This document shows positions 11,701-19,401 of a stretch of DNA of 64,000 nt, in pieces; positions within the stretch are counted from its first letter, which is position 1, and the number at the start of each line of letters is the position of its first letter. The notes beneath the pieces were generated by a model. The model did no database searches, was not told the origin of the DNA, and saw nothing but the letters and a program-made list of their open reading frames with translations. The translations under genes were made by a program, and so were the position numbers. Where the stretch lies: positions 310,001 through 374,000 of the forward strand of contig NZ_LJIZ01000026.1 of NCBI RefSeq assembly GCF_001420605.1, read 5' to 3'. Source of the stretch: Bacillus sp. FJAT-25509. GTDB lineage: Bacteria > Bacillota > Bacilli > Bacillales > Bacillaceae_G.

Positions 11701-13089
11701 TTGGAAAGTACATATAAAGCATCTGAAATTACACAATTAGTAACTAAGCAAAAAGCATTTTTTCAGACTGGTTCAACTAAAACTTCAAATTTCCGAATTG
11801 AACAATTAAAAAAATTATATAAATCAATCGTAGAGAACGAAGATGAAATAAAAATAGCCTTAAAAAAGGATTTAAATAAGTCAGATTTTGAAGCCTATAT
11901 GACTGAAATAGGATTTACTTTAAAAGAAATATCGGAAGCAATTAAACAGATTAAAAAATGGATGAAGCCTAAAAAAGTTAAAACTCCGATTACGCATATT
12001 GGTACAAAAGGATATATTTACAGAGAACCGTATGGAGTAACATTAATTATCTCCCCTTGGAATTATCCATTTCAATTAACGATGGCTCCATTAATTGGTG
12101 CAATCATTGGGGGAAATACTGCTATTATTAAACCATCGGAATTAACGCCAAATACATCAATCATTATTAATAAAATAATTAATGAGAATTTTGATAAAGA
12201 ATATATCGCAGTAGTTGATGGTGGAATTGAAGAAAGCACGATCTTATTACAACAAAAATTTGATTTCATCTTTTTTACTGGCAGTGTTCAAGTTGGAAAA
12301 ATTGTGATGGAAGCAGCAAGTAAACTTTTAACGCCATTAATACTTGAATTAGGTGGGAAAAGCCCAACAATTGTACATAACGATTCGAATATCCAACTAG
12401 CTGCGAAAAGAATCGTTTGGGGGAAATTTACGAATGCAGGACAGACTTGTATTGCACCAGATTATATTTATGTCCACAAATCAGTAAAAATGGACTTTAT
12501 TGAGGCTTTAAAGAATGAAATTGTTCAGTTTTATAGTAATAAACCTTTGTTAAATAATGATTATACAAAGATCATCAGTGATCGCCATTTTAATCGTTTG
12601 GTTGGATTTTTGAATAATGGTGAAATCCTACATGGAGGGGAATTTGATCAATTATCTCATAAAATCGAACCGACTTTAATTTCTGATTTATCTTGGGATT
12701 CACCAATTATGTCTGAAGAAATATTCGGTCCCATTTTACCAATCCTTACCTATGAAAATATAGATGAAGTAATATATGAAATTAATCAACACCCTAAGCC
12801 ATTAGCACTATATGTATTTACAGAAAGTAAACAGATAGCTAATAAAGTAATTGAGAGAGTCCCATTTGGTGGTGGATGTGTAAACGATACTCTTTATCAT
12901 ATGGCGAATCCGAATTTACCTTTTGGTGGGGTAGGAGAAAGTGGTTCAGGAAATTATCATGGGGAGTACAGTTTTGCTGCATTTACACATGAGAAAAGTG
13001 TCCTTTTACAAACAACTAAAATTGACTTGAAAATTAGATATCATACAACAAAAAACGCTTTACGGTTTATTCGTAAATTGTTAAAATAA
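11701..13089 (+). CDS. ywdH: Aldehyde dehydrogenase, YwdH type
   Basis: NAD(P)-dependent aldehyde dehydrogenase of the short class 3 type that oxidises fatty or aromatic aldehydes. I prefer TTG 11701 because AAAGGATGTGAT just before it differs from the full anti-SD complement at one base; GTG 11692 and ATG 11695 fall inside that site. The product is 462 aa. Seen: SPWNYPFQLTMAP, FFTGSVQVGK (cofactor loop), LELGGKSP with the catalytic Glu, NAGQTCIAPDY with the nucleophilic Cys, and EEIFGPILP. A hydrophobic/basic C-terminal tail (RFIRKLLK) suggests membrane association. Confidence 0.9.
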   Translation: MESTYKASEITQLVTKQKAFFQTGSTKTSNFRIEQLKKLYKSIVENEDEIKIALKKDLNKSDFEAYMTEIGFTLKEISEAIKQIKKWMKPKKVKTPITHIGTKGYIYREPYGVTLIISPWNYPFQLTMAPLIGAIIGGNTAIIKPSELTPNTSIIINKIINENFDKEYIAVVDGGIEESTILLQQKFDFIFFTGSVQVGKIVMEAASKLLTPLILELGGKSPTIVHNDSNIQLAAKRIVWGKFTNAGQTCIAPDYIYVHKSVKMDFIEALKNEIVQFYSNKPLLNNDYTKIISDRHFNRLVGFLNNGEILHGGEFDQLSHKIEPTLISDLSWDSPIMSEEIFGPILPILTYENIDEVIYEINQHPKPLALYVFTESKQIANKVIERVPFGGGCVNDTLYHMANPNLPFGGVGESGSGNYHGEYSFAAFTHEKSVLLQTTKIDLKIRYHTTKNALRFIRKLLK

Positions 13090-13113
13090 AGGTTAATTGT
13101 AACTTAGTTTCTT

Positions 13114-13139
13114 AGCTCCTTGACAAAAGGGGCTTTTTA
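13114..13139 (+). terminator. Terminator after the aldehyde dehydrogenase gene
   Basis: AGCTCCTT pairs with AAGGGGCT (G-T pairs) and is followed by TTTTT. Confidence 0.7.
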
Positions 13140-13204
13140 TATGTTAAAAATAATTTATTCATTTTTACATAATAATAAAATATTAATATAGATGGGACGG
13201 GAAA

Positions 13205-14179
13205 ATGAAAAATATCATTGAAATTGAACAAGTCGAGAAAAAATTTAGTGAAAATAATGTGATTTCTCCACTTTCATTAGAAATTTTTTCTGGAGAATTC
13301 TTAACAATTTTAGGACCAAGTGGTTGTGGGAAAACGACACTTTTAAGAATGATTGCTGGTTTTGAAGAACCTTCATCAGGTGTGATTAAACTAAATGGAG
13401 AAGCAATTAATAGTTTACCTCCATATAAAAGGGATATGAACTTAGTATTCCAACACTATGCATTGTTTCCTCATATGAATGTTGAAAGAAATATTCAATT
13501 TGGATTAAAAATGAAAGGTATTTCATTAGAAGAGCAAAAAGTCCGTGCTAACGAAGCGATGAGATTAACTCAATTAACTGAATTTAGAAATCGTAAACCT
13601 AGTCAGTTATCTGGTGGACAACAGCAAAGGGTTGCAATTGCTCGTGCAATAGTGAACAATCCAAAAGTCTTATTATTAGATGAACCATTAGGAGCACTTG
13701 ATTTTAAGCTTCGTAAAGATTTACAAAGAGAACTAAAAAATCTTCAACGCGAATTAGGTATTACTTTTATCTATGTAACCCATGATCAAGAAGAAGCGAT
13801 GAGTATGAGTGATCGAATTGTCGTTATGAATAATGGGAAAATCGAACAAATCGGGACACCGAAAGAAATTTATCAAGATCCAGCAAGCAAGTTTGTTGCT
13901 ACATTTATTGGTGAAAATAATTTCTTTGATAAAGGTGTAAAAGAAATTGCTGTTAGACCAGAAAATATTAAAGTTTCTCATGCTACAAATGAAAAAAATA
14001 CTTATTCAGGCGTAATAAGAGATGTAGAATTTGTTGGTACTTTAAATAAAATCTTTATTGATTTACATAAACACGAACAAACAATCATTGTCTACCAAAT
14101 GCCAGACCAAACAAGTTTTAATAGAAATGATAAAGTTGAAATTAGTTGGAAGTCAGAAGATGAGGTGATTATGTATTGA
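13205..14179 (+). CDS. potA: Spermidine/putrescine ABC transporter ATP-binding protein
   Basis: ATPase of the polyamine importer PotABCD. The product is 324 aa, shorter than the roughly 360-380 aa of enteric PotA because the C-terminal TOBE part is compact. Seen: Walker [10 protein letters not shown] at 37-45, Q-loop [12 protein letters not shown], signature [14 protein letters not shown], Walker [12 protein letters not shown], and the switch His in [15 protein letters not shown]. It is the first gene of the operon; its stop TGA overlaps the potB start. Confidence 0.95.
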   Translation: MKNIIEIEQVEKKFSENNVISPLSLEIFSGEFLTILGPSGCGKTTLLRMIAGFEEPSSGVIKLNGEAINSLPPYKRDMNLVFQHYALFPHMNVERNIQFGLKMKGISLEEQKVRANEAMRLTQLTEFRNRKPSQLSGGQQQRVAIARAIVNNPKVLLLDEPLGALDFKLRKDLQRELKNLQRELGITFIYVTHDQEEAMSMSDRIVVMNNGKIEQIGTPKEIYQDPASKFVATFIGENNFFDKGVKEIAVRPENIKVSHATNEKNTYSGVIRDVEFVGTLNKIFIDLHKHEQTIIVYQMPDQTSFNRNDKVEISWKSEDEVIMY

Positions 14180-15027
14180 GAAATGAAAAGTACATAATTG
14201 CACCTACGATTATCTGGTTATTAGTTTTTTTTCTAGTACCTTTATTATTAATTTTTGGTTTCGCATTTATGAAAAATGGAATGTATGGAGAAATAGAAAA
14301 AACATTTACACTAGAAAATATTGTAAAAGTTTTTGACCCACTTTATTTAAAAGTTTTATGGACAACTTTTTGGATTGCTTTAGTAACTACAATAATTACT
14401 CTATTGATTGGATATCCTTATGCATATACAGCTACAGTTGTAAATGAAAAATGGCAGAGGATTTTACTATTATTAATCACAATTCCTTTTTGGATAAATT
14501 TCTTAGTTAGATCTTATGCTTTAATTGTTATCCTTCGCTCAAAAGGGATTATTAACACATTATTAATCCAACTTGGGATTATAAAAGAACCTTTACAACT
14601 GCTTTATAATACGCCATCAGTCATAATGGGAATGGTCTATACATTATTACCATTTATGGTGTTACCGATCTTTGTTGCCATTGAACAATTGGATAACAGA
14701 AAATTGGATGCTGCTAACGATTTAGGAGCTACTCCATTTCAAACCTTTCTATATGTAACTCTTCCATTGACGATGAAGGGGATTTTTGCAGGCAGTATTT
14801 TAGTTTTTGTTGCTTCATTTGGAATGTTTGTCGTTTCTGATGTAATGGGTGGATCAAAAGTTGCTTTGATCGGAAATGTCATTCAAAATCAATTCTTAGC
14901 AGCAAGGAACTGGCCATTTGGTTCTGCACTTTCAATATTCTTAGTCCTTACTTCAATCGGTCTAATAGGACTTTACTATTTAGCAACAAAAAATATTGGT
15001 GCTGATAAAAGTAGAGGTGAAAAATAA
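14176..15027 (+). CDS. potB: Spermidine/putrescine ABC transporter permease
   Basis: Inner permease subunit of the polyamine importer, 283 aa with six predicted membrane helices. The start is TTG 14176 overlapping the potA stop (TTGA), with GAGGTGATT eight bases upstream. The EAA loop that docks to PotA reads [21 protein letters not shown]. The N-terminus [20 protein letters not shown] is a typical first helix. It is coupled to both neighbours. Confidence 0.95.
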   Translation: MRNEKYIIAPTIIWLLVFFLVPLLLIFGFAFMKNGMYGEIEKTFTLENIVKVFDPLYLKVLWTTFWIALVTTIITLLIGYPYAYTATVVNEKWQRILLLLITIPFWINFLVRSYALIVILRSKGIINTLLIQLGIIKEPLQLLYNTPSVIMGMVYTLLPFMVLPIFVAIEQLDNRKLDAANDLGATPFQTFLYVTLPLTMKGIFAGSILVFVASFGMFVVSDVMGGSKVALIGNVIQNQFLAARNWPFGSALSIFLVLTSIGLIGLYYLATKNIGADKSRGEK

Positions 15028-15834
15028 ATGAAAAAACCTATACTTATTGGATTTTCAACAATTATCTTGATTTGCTTATATTTACCAATCTTGATTTTAA
15101 TCCTATTTTCATTTAATAAATCAAAGATTAATGCACAGTGGTCTGGTTTTACGTTTGACTGGTACATAAATTTATTTCATAACCCGCAAGTCATTGATGC
15201 CTTTATGAATAGTCTATTTATTGCAATTGTAACTACAATCCTTTCAACAATTCTTGGTACTATTTGTGCACTAGCCTTACATAAGCATAAATATAAATTT
15301 TCAAATTTTATTAGTGGGCTAGTTTACTTACCAATTGTCGTTCCAGATATATTAATGGGACTCTCATTACTAATACTATTTACTAATTTCCATATTGAAT
15401 TAGGTAGTATCACAATTATTATTGCCCATGTCACTTTTTGTATTTCATATGTAATTATTCTTTTAGCGGCTAGACTGTCAGGAATGTCAACTGATTTAGA
15501 AGATGCTGCAAGTGACCTAGGTGCTACACCATGGCAGACATTTAGATTTGTAACTTTACCAGCGCTAATGCCTGGAATTATCGCTTCAGCACTTTTATGT
15601 TTTACATTAAGTATTGATGATTTTGTCATAAGCTTTTTTGTTTCAGGACCGAGTTCAACTACATTGCCAATTTATATTTATGGAATGGTTAAAAAAGGTG
15701 TAACGCCTGAAATAAATGCAATTTCGACGATTTTAATTGTTACAATTATATTCTTAATGGTAATTTCAGAGGTTTATCGTACAAAAGGTATTAACAATCA
15801 AGAAGAATCAGAGAAAAAATCCTATATCGTTTAA
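15028..15834 (+). CDS. potC: Spermidine/putrescine ABC transporter permease
   Basis: Second permease subunit of the importer, 268 aa, six predicted helices. It starts directly after the potB stop with AGAGGTGA upstream. The EAA loop is DAASDLGATPWQTFRFVTLP, followed by ALMPGIIASALLCFTLSIDDFVIS, a PotC hallmark. About 125 bases separate it from potD; this gap contains a small GACCT/AGGTC hairpin near 15850-15870 that may lower or adjust readthrough. Confidence 0.95.
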   Translation: MKKPILIGFSTIILICLYLPILILILFSFNKSKINAQWSGFTFDWYINLFHNPQVIDAFMNSLFIAIVTTILSTILGTICALALHKHKYKFSNFISGLVYLPIVVPDILMGLSLLILFTNFHIELGSITIIIAHVTFCISYVIILLAARLSGMSTDLEDAASDLGATPWQTFRFVTLPALMPGIIASALLCFTLSIDDFVISFFVSGPSSTTLPIYIYGMVKKGVTPEINAISTILIVTIIFLMVISEVYRTKGINNQEESEKKSYIV

Positions 15835-15959
15835 AGTATAAGTGTTTCTAGTGACCTTTTTAGGTCTAGTTCCACTAAAAAACGAGGTTTCTGGATTAGA
15901 AATCAACCAAGGCATACTGGATTTATGTGCCAAAATTAAGGAGGTAGTCAGTAGGCATT

Positions 15960-17006
15960 ATGAGTATATTTAGAAAAACTGCTGCAATAATGGTTTCTTT
16001 AGGCTTAGTAAGTTTACTTTTATCTGCGTGTTCAGTTGGAAAAAAAGAATTAAATATTTATAGCTGGGCAGATAATTTTGACGAGAAAGTTTTAGAATCA
16101 TTTGAAAAGAAATATGATGTAAAAATTAATTATCAAGTTTTTGCAAGTAATGAAGAGTTGTATGCAAAACTAAAAGCTGGTGGTTCAAATTATGATGTAA
16201 TCCAGCCTTCAGATTATATGGTTAAACTAATGATTCATCAAAATATGTTGGCTAAATTAGATAAAAGTAAGATGCCAAATTTAAATAATATTTCACCACA
16301 ATATACAAATCAAGAGTTTGATCCAAAGGGTGATTACTCAGTTGTTTATACTGGAGGATTAACAGGGATTGCCTATAATCCAAAATATGTAAAAGAAAAT
16401 ATAGATAGCTGGGATGATCTATGGAATCCAAAATACAAAGGTCATGTTACTTTACTTGATGATAATAGAGAAGTATTTGGAATGGGATTAATTAAAAATG
16501 GCTATTCAAATAGTTCTACAAATGAAGACGAATTGCTAAAAGCTTATAACAATTTAAAAACATTAACACCTAACTTATTAGCATTCGATACAGATACTGT
16601 AAAACAAAAGTTTATTACCGAAGATGCTTGGATTGGTCAAGTATGGTCCGGAGATGCTGCTTATATTCAAAAAGAGCTTAAAGATGTTAAATGGGTTGTA
16701 CCAAAAGAAGGTTCTTCAAGATGGGCAGATACTTTGGCAATACCAAAAGATGCTAAACAAAAAGATCTAGCTGAAAAGTTTATAAACTATATATATGATC
16801 CAAAAGTAAGTGCACAAAATTATGAGGCGATTGGTTATGCTGATCCAAATAGTAAATCAGGGCCATATCATTCGGCGGAGTATAAACAAAATCCGTATAT
16901 TAATGTAACAAAAGAACAAACTGATGCAACCAATTGGATTAAGGACGTTGGGGACCAAACAGAATTATATGATAAGTATTGGACAGAATTAAAAACTGGC
17001 AAATAA
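15960..17006 (+). CDS. potD: Spermidine/putrescine-binding lipoprotein
   Basis: Substrate-binding lipoprotein of the importer, held on the outer face of the membrane. The signal peptide ends in a lipobox LLSAC, with Cys24 as lipid anchor. The mature part begins KKELNIYSWADNF, the usual PotD opening, and contains YDVIQPSDYM and GQVWSGDAAY, regions that contact polyamines in PotD. The product is 348 aa. The AAGGAGGT site is about 14 bases before the ATG, longer than ideal. It is the last gene of the operon and a terminator follows. Confidence 0.94.
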   Translation: MSIFRKTAAIMVSLGLVSLLLSACSVGKKELNIYSWADNFDEKVLESFEKKYDVKINYQVFASNEELYAKLKAGGSNYDVIQPSDYMVKLMIHQNMLAKLDKSKMPNLNNISPQYTNQEFDPKGDYSVVYTGGLTGIAYNPKYVKENIDSWDDLWNPKYKGHVTLLDDNREVFGMGLIKNGYSNSSTNEDELLKAYNNLKTLTPNLLAFDTDTVKQKFITEDAWIGQVWSGDAAYIQKELKDVKWVVPKEGSSRWADTLAIPKDAKQKDLAEKFINYIYDPKVSAQNYEAIGYADPNSKSGPYHSAEYKQNPYINVTKEQTDATNWIKDVGDQTELYDKYWTELKTGK

Positions 17007-17017
17007 TATTTCAATTT

Positions 17018-17049
17018 AAAAAGGTTATCTCTTAAGAGATAACCTTTTT
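17018..17049. terminator. Bidirectional terminator between potD and marR-like gene
   Basis: AAAAAGGTTATCTC/GAGATAACCTTTTT is a perfect stem with a TTAA loop; it serves both converging genes and overlaps the stop of the minus-strand gene. Confidence 0.92.
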
Positions 17050-17473
17050 AGTTTGAGATTAATTTGTTTAATAAAAATCGAAATTGGTCTCTTTCACTAT
17101 GTGATAGGTTTTCGAATAAAGTTAGCCACAATTCTTGACGGAAATTGAAGTTTTCTTCAATCAAACGCTTTCCTTCATCTGTTAATTCGAGCCAAGTAAC
17201 TCTTCGATCCCGGCTATCCCTTTTTCGAGAAATTAAATGATTATTAACCAATTTATTGACAGCGGTTGTAATAGAACCTGAAGATAATCCAATTTGTCTT
17301 CCAAGTTCAGAAGCAGTAATTTTTTGATTTTTATATATTAAATATAAGAGCAAATATTTTGGTGGAGTTAAGGAGTTTTTTACTTCTTCATCAGTTTTTT
17401 GCCAGTTTTTTCGAACTCGAATCATTAAACTTGTTAAATCATCTAGAAGAAGTTTGTCGTTTTCGGTTAACAA
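17048..17473 (-). CDS. MarR family transcriptional regulator
   Basis: Winged-helix dimeric repressor of the MarR family, 141 aa. I chose TTG 17473 because AGGAGGTG lies nine bases ahead; the in-frame GTG at 17485 is inside that ribosome site. The DNA-binding core is ITASELGRQIGLSSGSITTAVNKLV with the wing SRDRRVTWLELTDEGKRL. Helices at both ends would form the dimer. It faces away from the divergent hypothetical gene at 17676, which it might control along with itself. The ligand is unknown. Confidence 0.88.
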   Translation of the reverse strand: MLTENDKLLLDDLTSLMIRVRKNWQKTDEEVKNSLTPPKYLLLYLIYKNQKITASELGRQIGLSSGSITTAVNKLVNNHLISRKRDSRDRRVTWLELTDEGKRLIEENFNFRQELWLTLFENLSHSERDQFRFLLNKLISN

Positions 17474-17675
17474 GGCAGAATCCACCTCCTAAATTATGAA
17501 TTAGTGTTGTAAATAAAGTGGGCATTGTACGTATAGGTTACCAATTATCTAAATCATTTTCAAGAATGAAAGGAATTTAAGCAAGATTTTTAAATTTGTC
17601 AAGTTTTGGCTGTATAGTATCTATAGTGTTTTGTAAATAGTATGATAAAAGAGACATTGGTAGGGGTGAAGTTCA

Positions 17676-18128
17676 ATGTTTAAGTATTTTAAGTTTAAAA
17701 TAAATGATACTGTTCAATTTGTGAAGAACGATGGTCATTTCTATCGAGTGATCGGGTACAGGATCGAAAAAAGTATTTATTTAAATGATGAGTACAATAG
17801 CATTATTTACGAACTCTTACGAGAATTTGATGGTCTTCAAGTTGACGCTGAAGAAGAAGAATTAGTAAGCGTATCGAACTTTGATGAATTCTACGGTTCA
17901 ATGTTTGAAAAACTAGGTACATTTACAATTAAGTTTGCTAAAAAGCAAGAAGAAGTAAAGAAAACAAGCATGGGTGAAGCTTCATCCGTGGACGAGCTAT
18001 TAGATAAATACAATGATTATCGAAGACTGGCAATACTTTTTAAAGATTGCCTATACGATTTAGCTGCTGAAAATGTTCTAACTGAGCTCACAGATTTTTC
18101 TGAATCCAAAAAAGATTACACGCATTAA
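17676..18128 (+). CDS. Hypothetical protein, 150 aa
   Basis: I do not recognise a named function. The start is ATG 17676 after AGGGGTGAAG. The N-terminal 60 residues (INDTVQFVKNDGHFYRVIGYRIEK, then YELLREFDG) look like a small beta-rich domain of the kind seen in short Bacillus hypothetical proteins; the C-terminal half is charged and helical (DELLDKYNDYRRLAILFKD). No signal peptide or membrane helix is visible. The last codons (KKDYTH) are encoded by DNA nearly identical to the terminator arm just downstream, so the C-terminus may have been reshaped by a local duplication. Confidence 0.75.
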   Translation: MFKYFKFKINDTVQFVKNDGHFYRVIGYRIEKSIYLNDEYNSIIYELLREFDGLQVDAEEEELVSVSNFDEFYGSMFEKLGTFTIKFAKKQEEVKKTSMGEASSVDELLDKYNDYRRLAILFKDCLYDLAAENVLTELTDFSESKKDYTH

Positions 18129-18140
18129 GTTTTAAACTCA

Positions 18141-18177
18141 AAAAAAGATTACATGCATTAAGCATGTAATCTTTTTT
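18141..18177. terminator. Bidirectional terminator with arm reaching into yitT-family gene
   Basis: AAAAAAGATTACATGC pairs perfectly with GCATGTAATCTTTTTT around an ATTAA loop. The loop contains the stop codon of the minus-strand gene, so one arm is coding for that gene. Confidence 0.9.
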
Positions 18178-18796
18178 CATTAGTTTTAATTGTAACAGAT
18201 TTTTTTTGAAATTTACTTTCATAGACAAATTCAGTTACTTTCGCGCAGATTGCAACTGAAAGAATTGTATATCCTACTTGATTCCATGATAGATAAGTTA
18301 GTGAACAAAGAAGAATCACAGCGTCAAAAATAAAGTATACTTTACCGATCGATATTTTAGATTTTTTGCTCATTATAATTGTTATTAAATCATCTCCACC
18401 AGTTGCACCGCCACTTCTTAGAATTAAACCTAAACCAAGTCCAGCGAAAATTCCACCTAAAATAGCGGGTATCCAAAGATGATTTCCAAAGTTAAATGTA
18501 ATATTGGATGTTTTTTCAATTATAGAATAAAAAGCAGAAAATGAGATGGCTCCGATCGTAGTATTGATTAATAACTTTCTACCTAAATACAATCCAGCGA
18601 TCAGAATAATTGGAATATCGAGTAGCAAAGTTGTAATTGAAGGTGATATATTTAGTGCGTTTTTTACTAATAAAGCAATACCAATAAATCCACCTTCAGC
18701 TAAATTATTTTGATAATGAAAATGATAAAGTGTAGTGGCCAAAATAAATGAACCAATTAAAATCATTAAGGTCTCACCCAAACGATTGTTACTCAT
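18158..18796 (-). CDS. YitT-family membrane protein, short form
   Basis: Integral membrane protein of the YitT/DUF161 family, function unknown. The product is 212 aa with five or six predicted helices. Seen: GGFIGIALLVKNALNISP, AILGGIFAGLGLGLILRSGGATGGDDLI (the glycine-rich family core) and KVYFIFDAVILL. Most family members are about 280 aa with a C-terminal DUF2179 domain; that domain is absent here and the protein ends in a short basic tail. It starts after AGAGGAAAT. Its upstream region of 600 bases contains a candidate structured leader RNA. From memory, the founding guanidine-riboswitch gene yxkD belongs to this family, but I see no ykkC-type motif here. Confidence 0.85.
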   Translation of the reverse strand: MSNNRLGETLMILIGSFILATTLYHFHYQNNLAEGGFIGIALLVKNALNISPSITTLLLDIPIILIAGLYLGRKLLINTTIGAISFSAFYSIIEKTSNITFNFGNHLWIPAILGGIFAGLGLGLILRSGGATGGDDLITIIMSKKSKISIGKVYFIFDAVILLCSLTYLSWNQVGYTILSVAICAKVTEFVYESKFQKKSVTIKTNEKRLHA

Positions 18797-18813
18797 TGTT
18801 ATTTCCTCTTTTC

Positions 18814-18895
18814 GTAGTTAGTAGTTAAAAAGTTCAGCTTTAAACTAACTACGTACATATAGAGCTCGTAGTTAGTTTTTTATCTTTCTAACTAC
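18814..18895 (-). repeat. Four alternating inverted octamers before the YitT-family gene
   Basis: On the plus strand GTAGTTAG (18814-18821), CTAACTAC (18845-18852), GTAGTTAG (18868-18875) and CTAACTAC (18888-18895) alternate exactly. Any neighbouring pair can form an 8-bp stem, so three mutually exclusive hairpins are possible. The last lies about 18 bases before the start codon. This is the arrangement expected of a switching expression platform. Confidence 0.6.
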
Positions 18896-18929
18896 ACAGC
18901 TATATATCATTGAAGAAATAACATAATCG

Positions 18930-19060
18930 CCTGTCAACCATAGTTTCGCCTACCTTCAGTTTTATTTTAGAGTTCTTTTGGTTCTCTAAATAAAAACCGC
19001 TAAGTGTAGGATAAATCTTTACGTTGCCAAATGCTCCTTCGAGCAATCATGGTTACACGT
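18930..19060 (-). ncRNA. Candidate structured leader RNA of unknown class
   Basis: Read on the minus strand, this stretch can fold as a three-way junction. P1 is 18936-18941 (AACCAT on plus) with 19049-19054. One arm has P2 18949-18953 with 19006-19010 (CCTAC/GTAGG), extended by a 12-pair helix 18960-18972 with 18984-18995 containing one bulge. The other arm is GCTC-GAAG-GAGC (19033-19044). Single-stranded joints are purine rich (GGCAACGTAAAG). It does not match the riboswitch classes I can recall (guanidine, SAM, c-di-GMP, c-di-AMP, Mg, Mn, lysine, T-box). This is inference from base pairing alone. Confidence 0.4.
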
Positions 19061-19237
19061 CCTTTTTTCCAGTTTTGTTAGAAAAATCTAACAGGTGAAA
19101 AATAAGTCCTATAAGAACTTATTCTTAATTTTATCATATGCGAAAATATTTGAAAAAAGAAAAGAATTAACAAAAATCTACAAAATGTTTGAAGTTGGGA
19201 AGGAATAAGTAGTTTTGAAACATGTTTCGCTATAATA

Positions 19238-19255
19238 ATGTGAAATATTTCACAA
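19238..19255 (+). promoter_or_regulatory. Rex operator 1 of adhE
   Basis: ATGTGAA-ATAT-TTCACAA matches the Rex consensus TTGTGAA-N4-TTCACAA with one difference. A TATAAT lies two bases upstream (19231-19236), so bound Rex would block the promoter. Confidence 0.8.
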
Positions 19256-19308
19256 ATTAGACATAGCATTTTCAATGAAAACGATATATAGTATATTTGT
19301 AAACGAAA

Positions 19309-19326
19309 TTGTGAAAAATTTCACAA
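19309..19326 (+). promoter_or_regulatory. Rex operator 2 of adhE
   Basis: TTGTGAA-AAAT-TTCACAA is a perfect Rex operator, 71 bases from the first site. Rex releases DNA when the NADH/NAD ratio rises, so adhE should be induced when oxygen is short. Confidence 0.85.
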
Positions 19327-19401
19327 ATATAAATGATAAATGGGACTTAATGAACCTTAAACTAGGATGATTAAAGTCCAATATCAGAGGAGGAGAGCCA
19401 A

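Noticed and set aside
18930-19060. Guanidine, SAM, c-di-GMP or T-box riboswitch
   Set aside because: The fixed sequence blocks of these classes, as I know them, are not present in either strand; only the position before a YitT-family gene is suggestive.
19078-19275. 65-codon minus-strand frame in the adhE control region
   Set aside because: It spans the first Rex operator and promoter, has no ribosome site or family resemblance.
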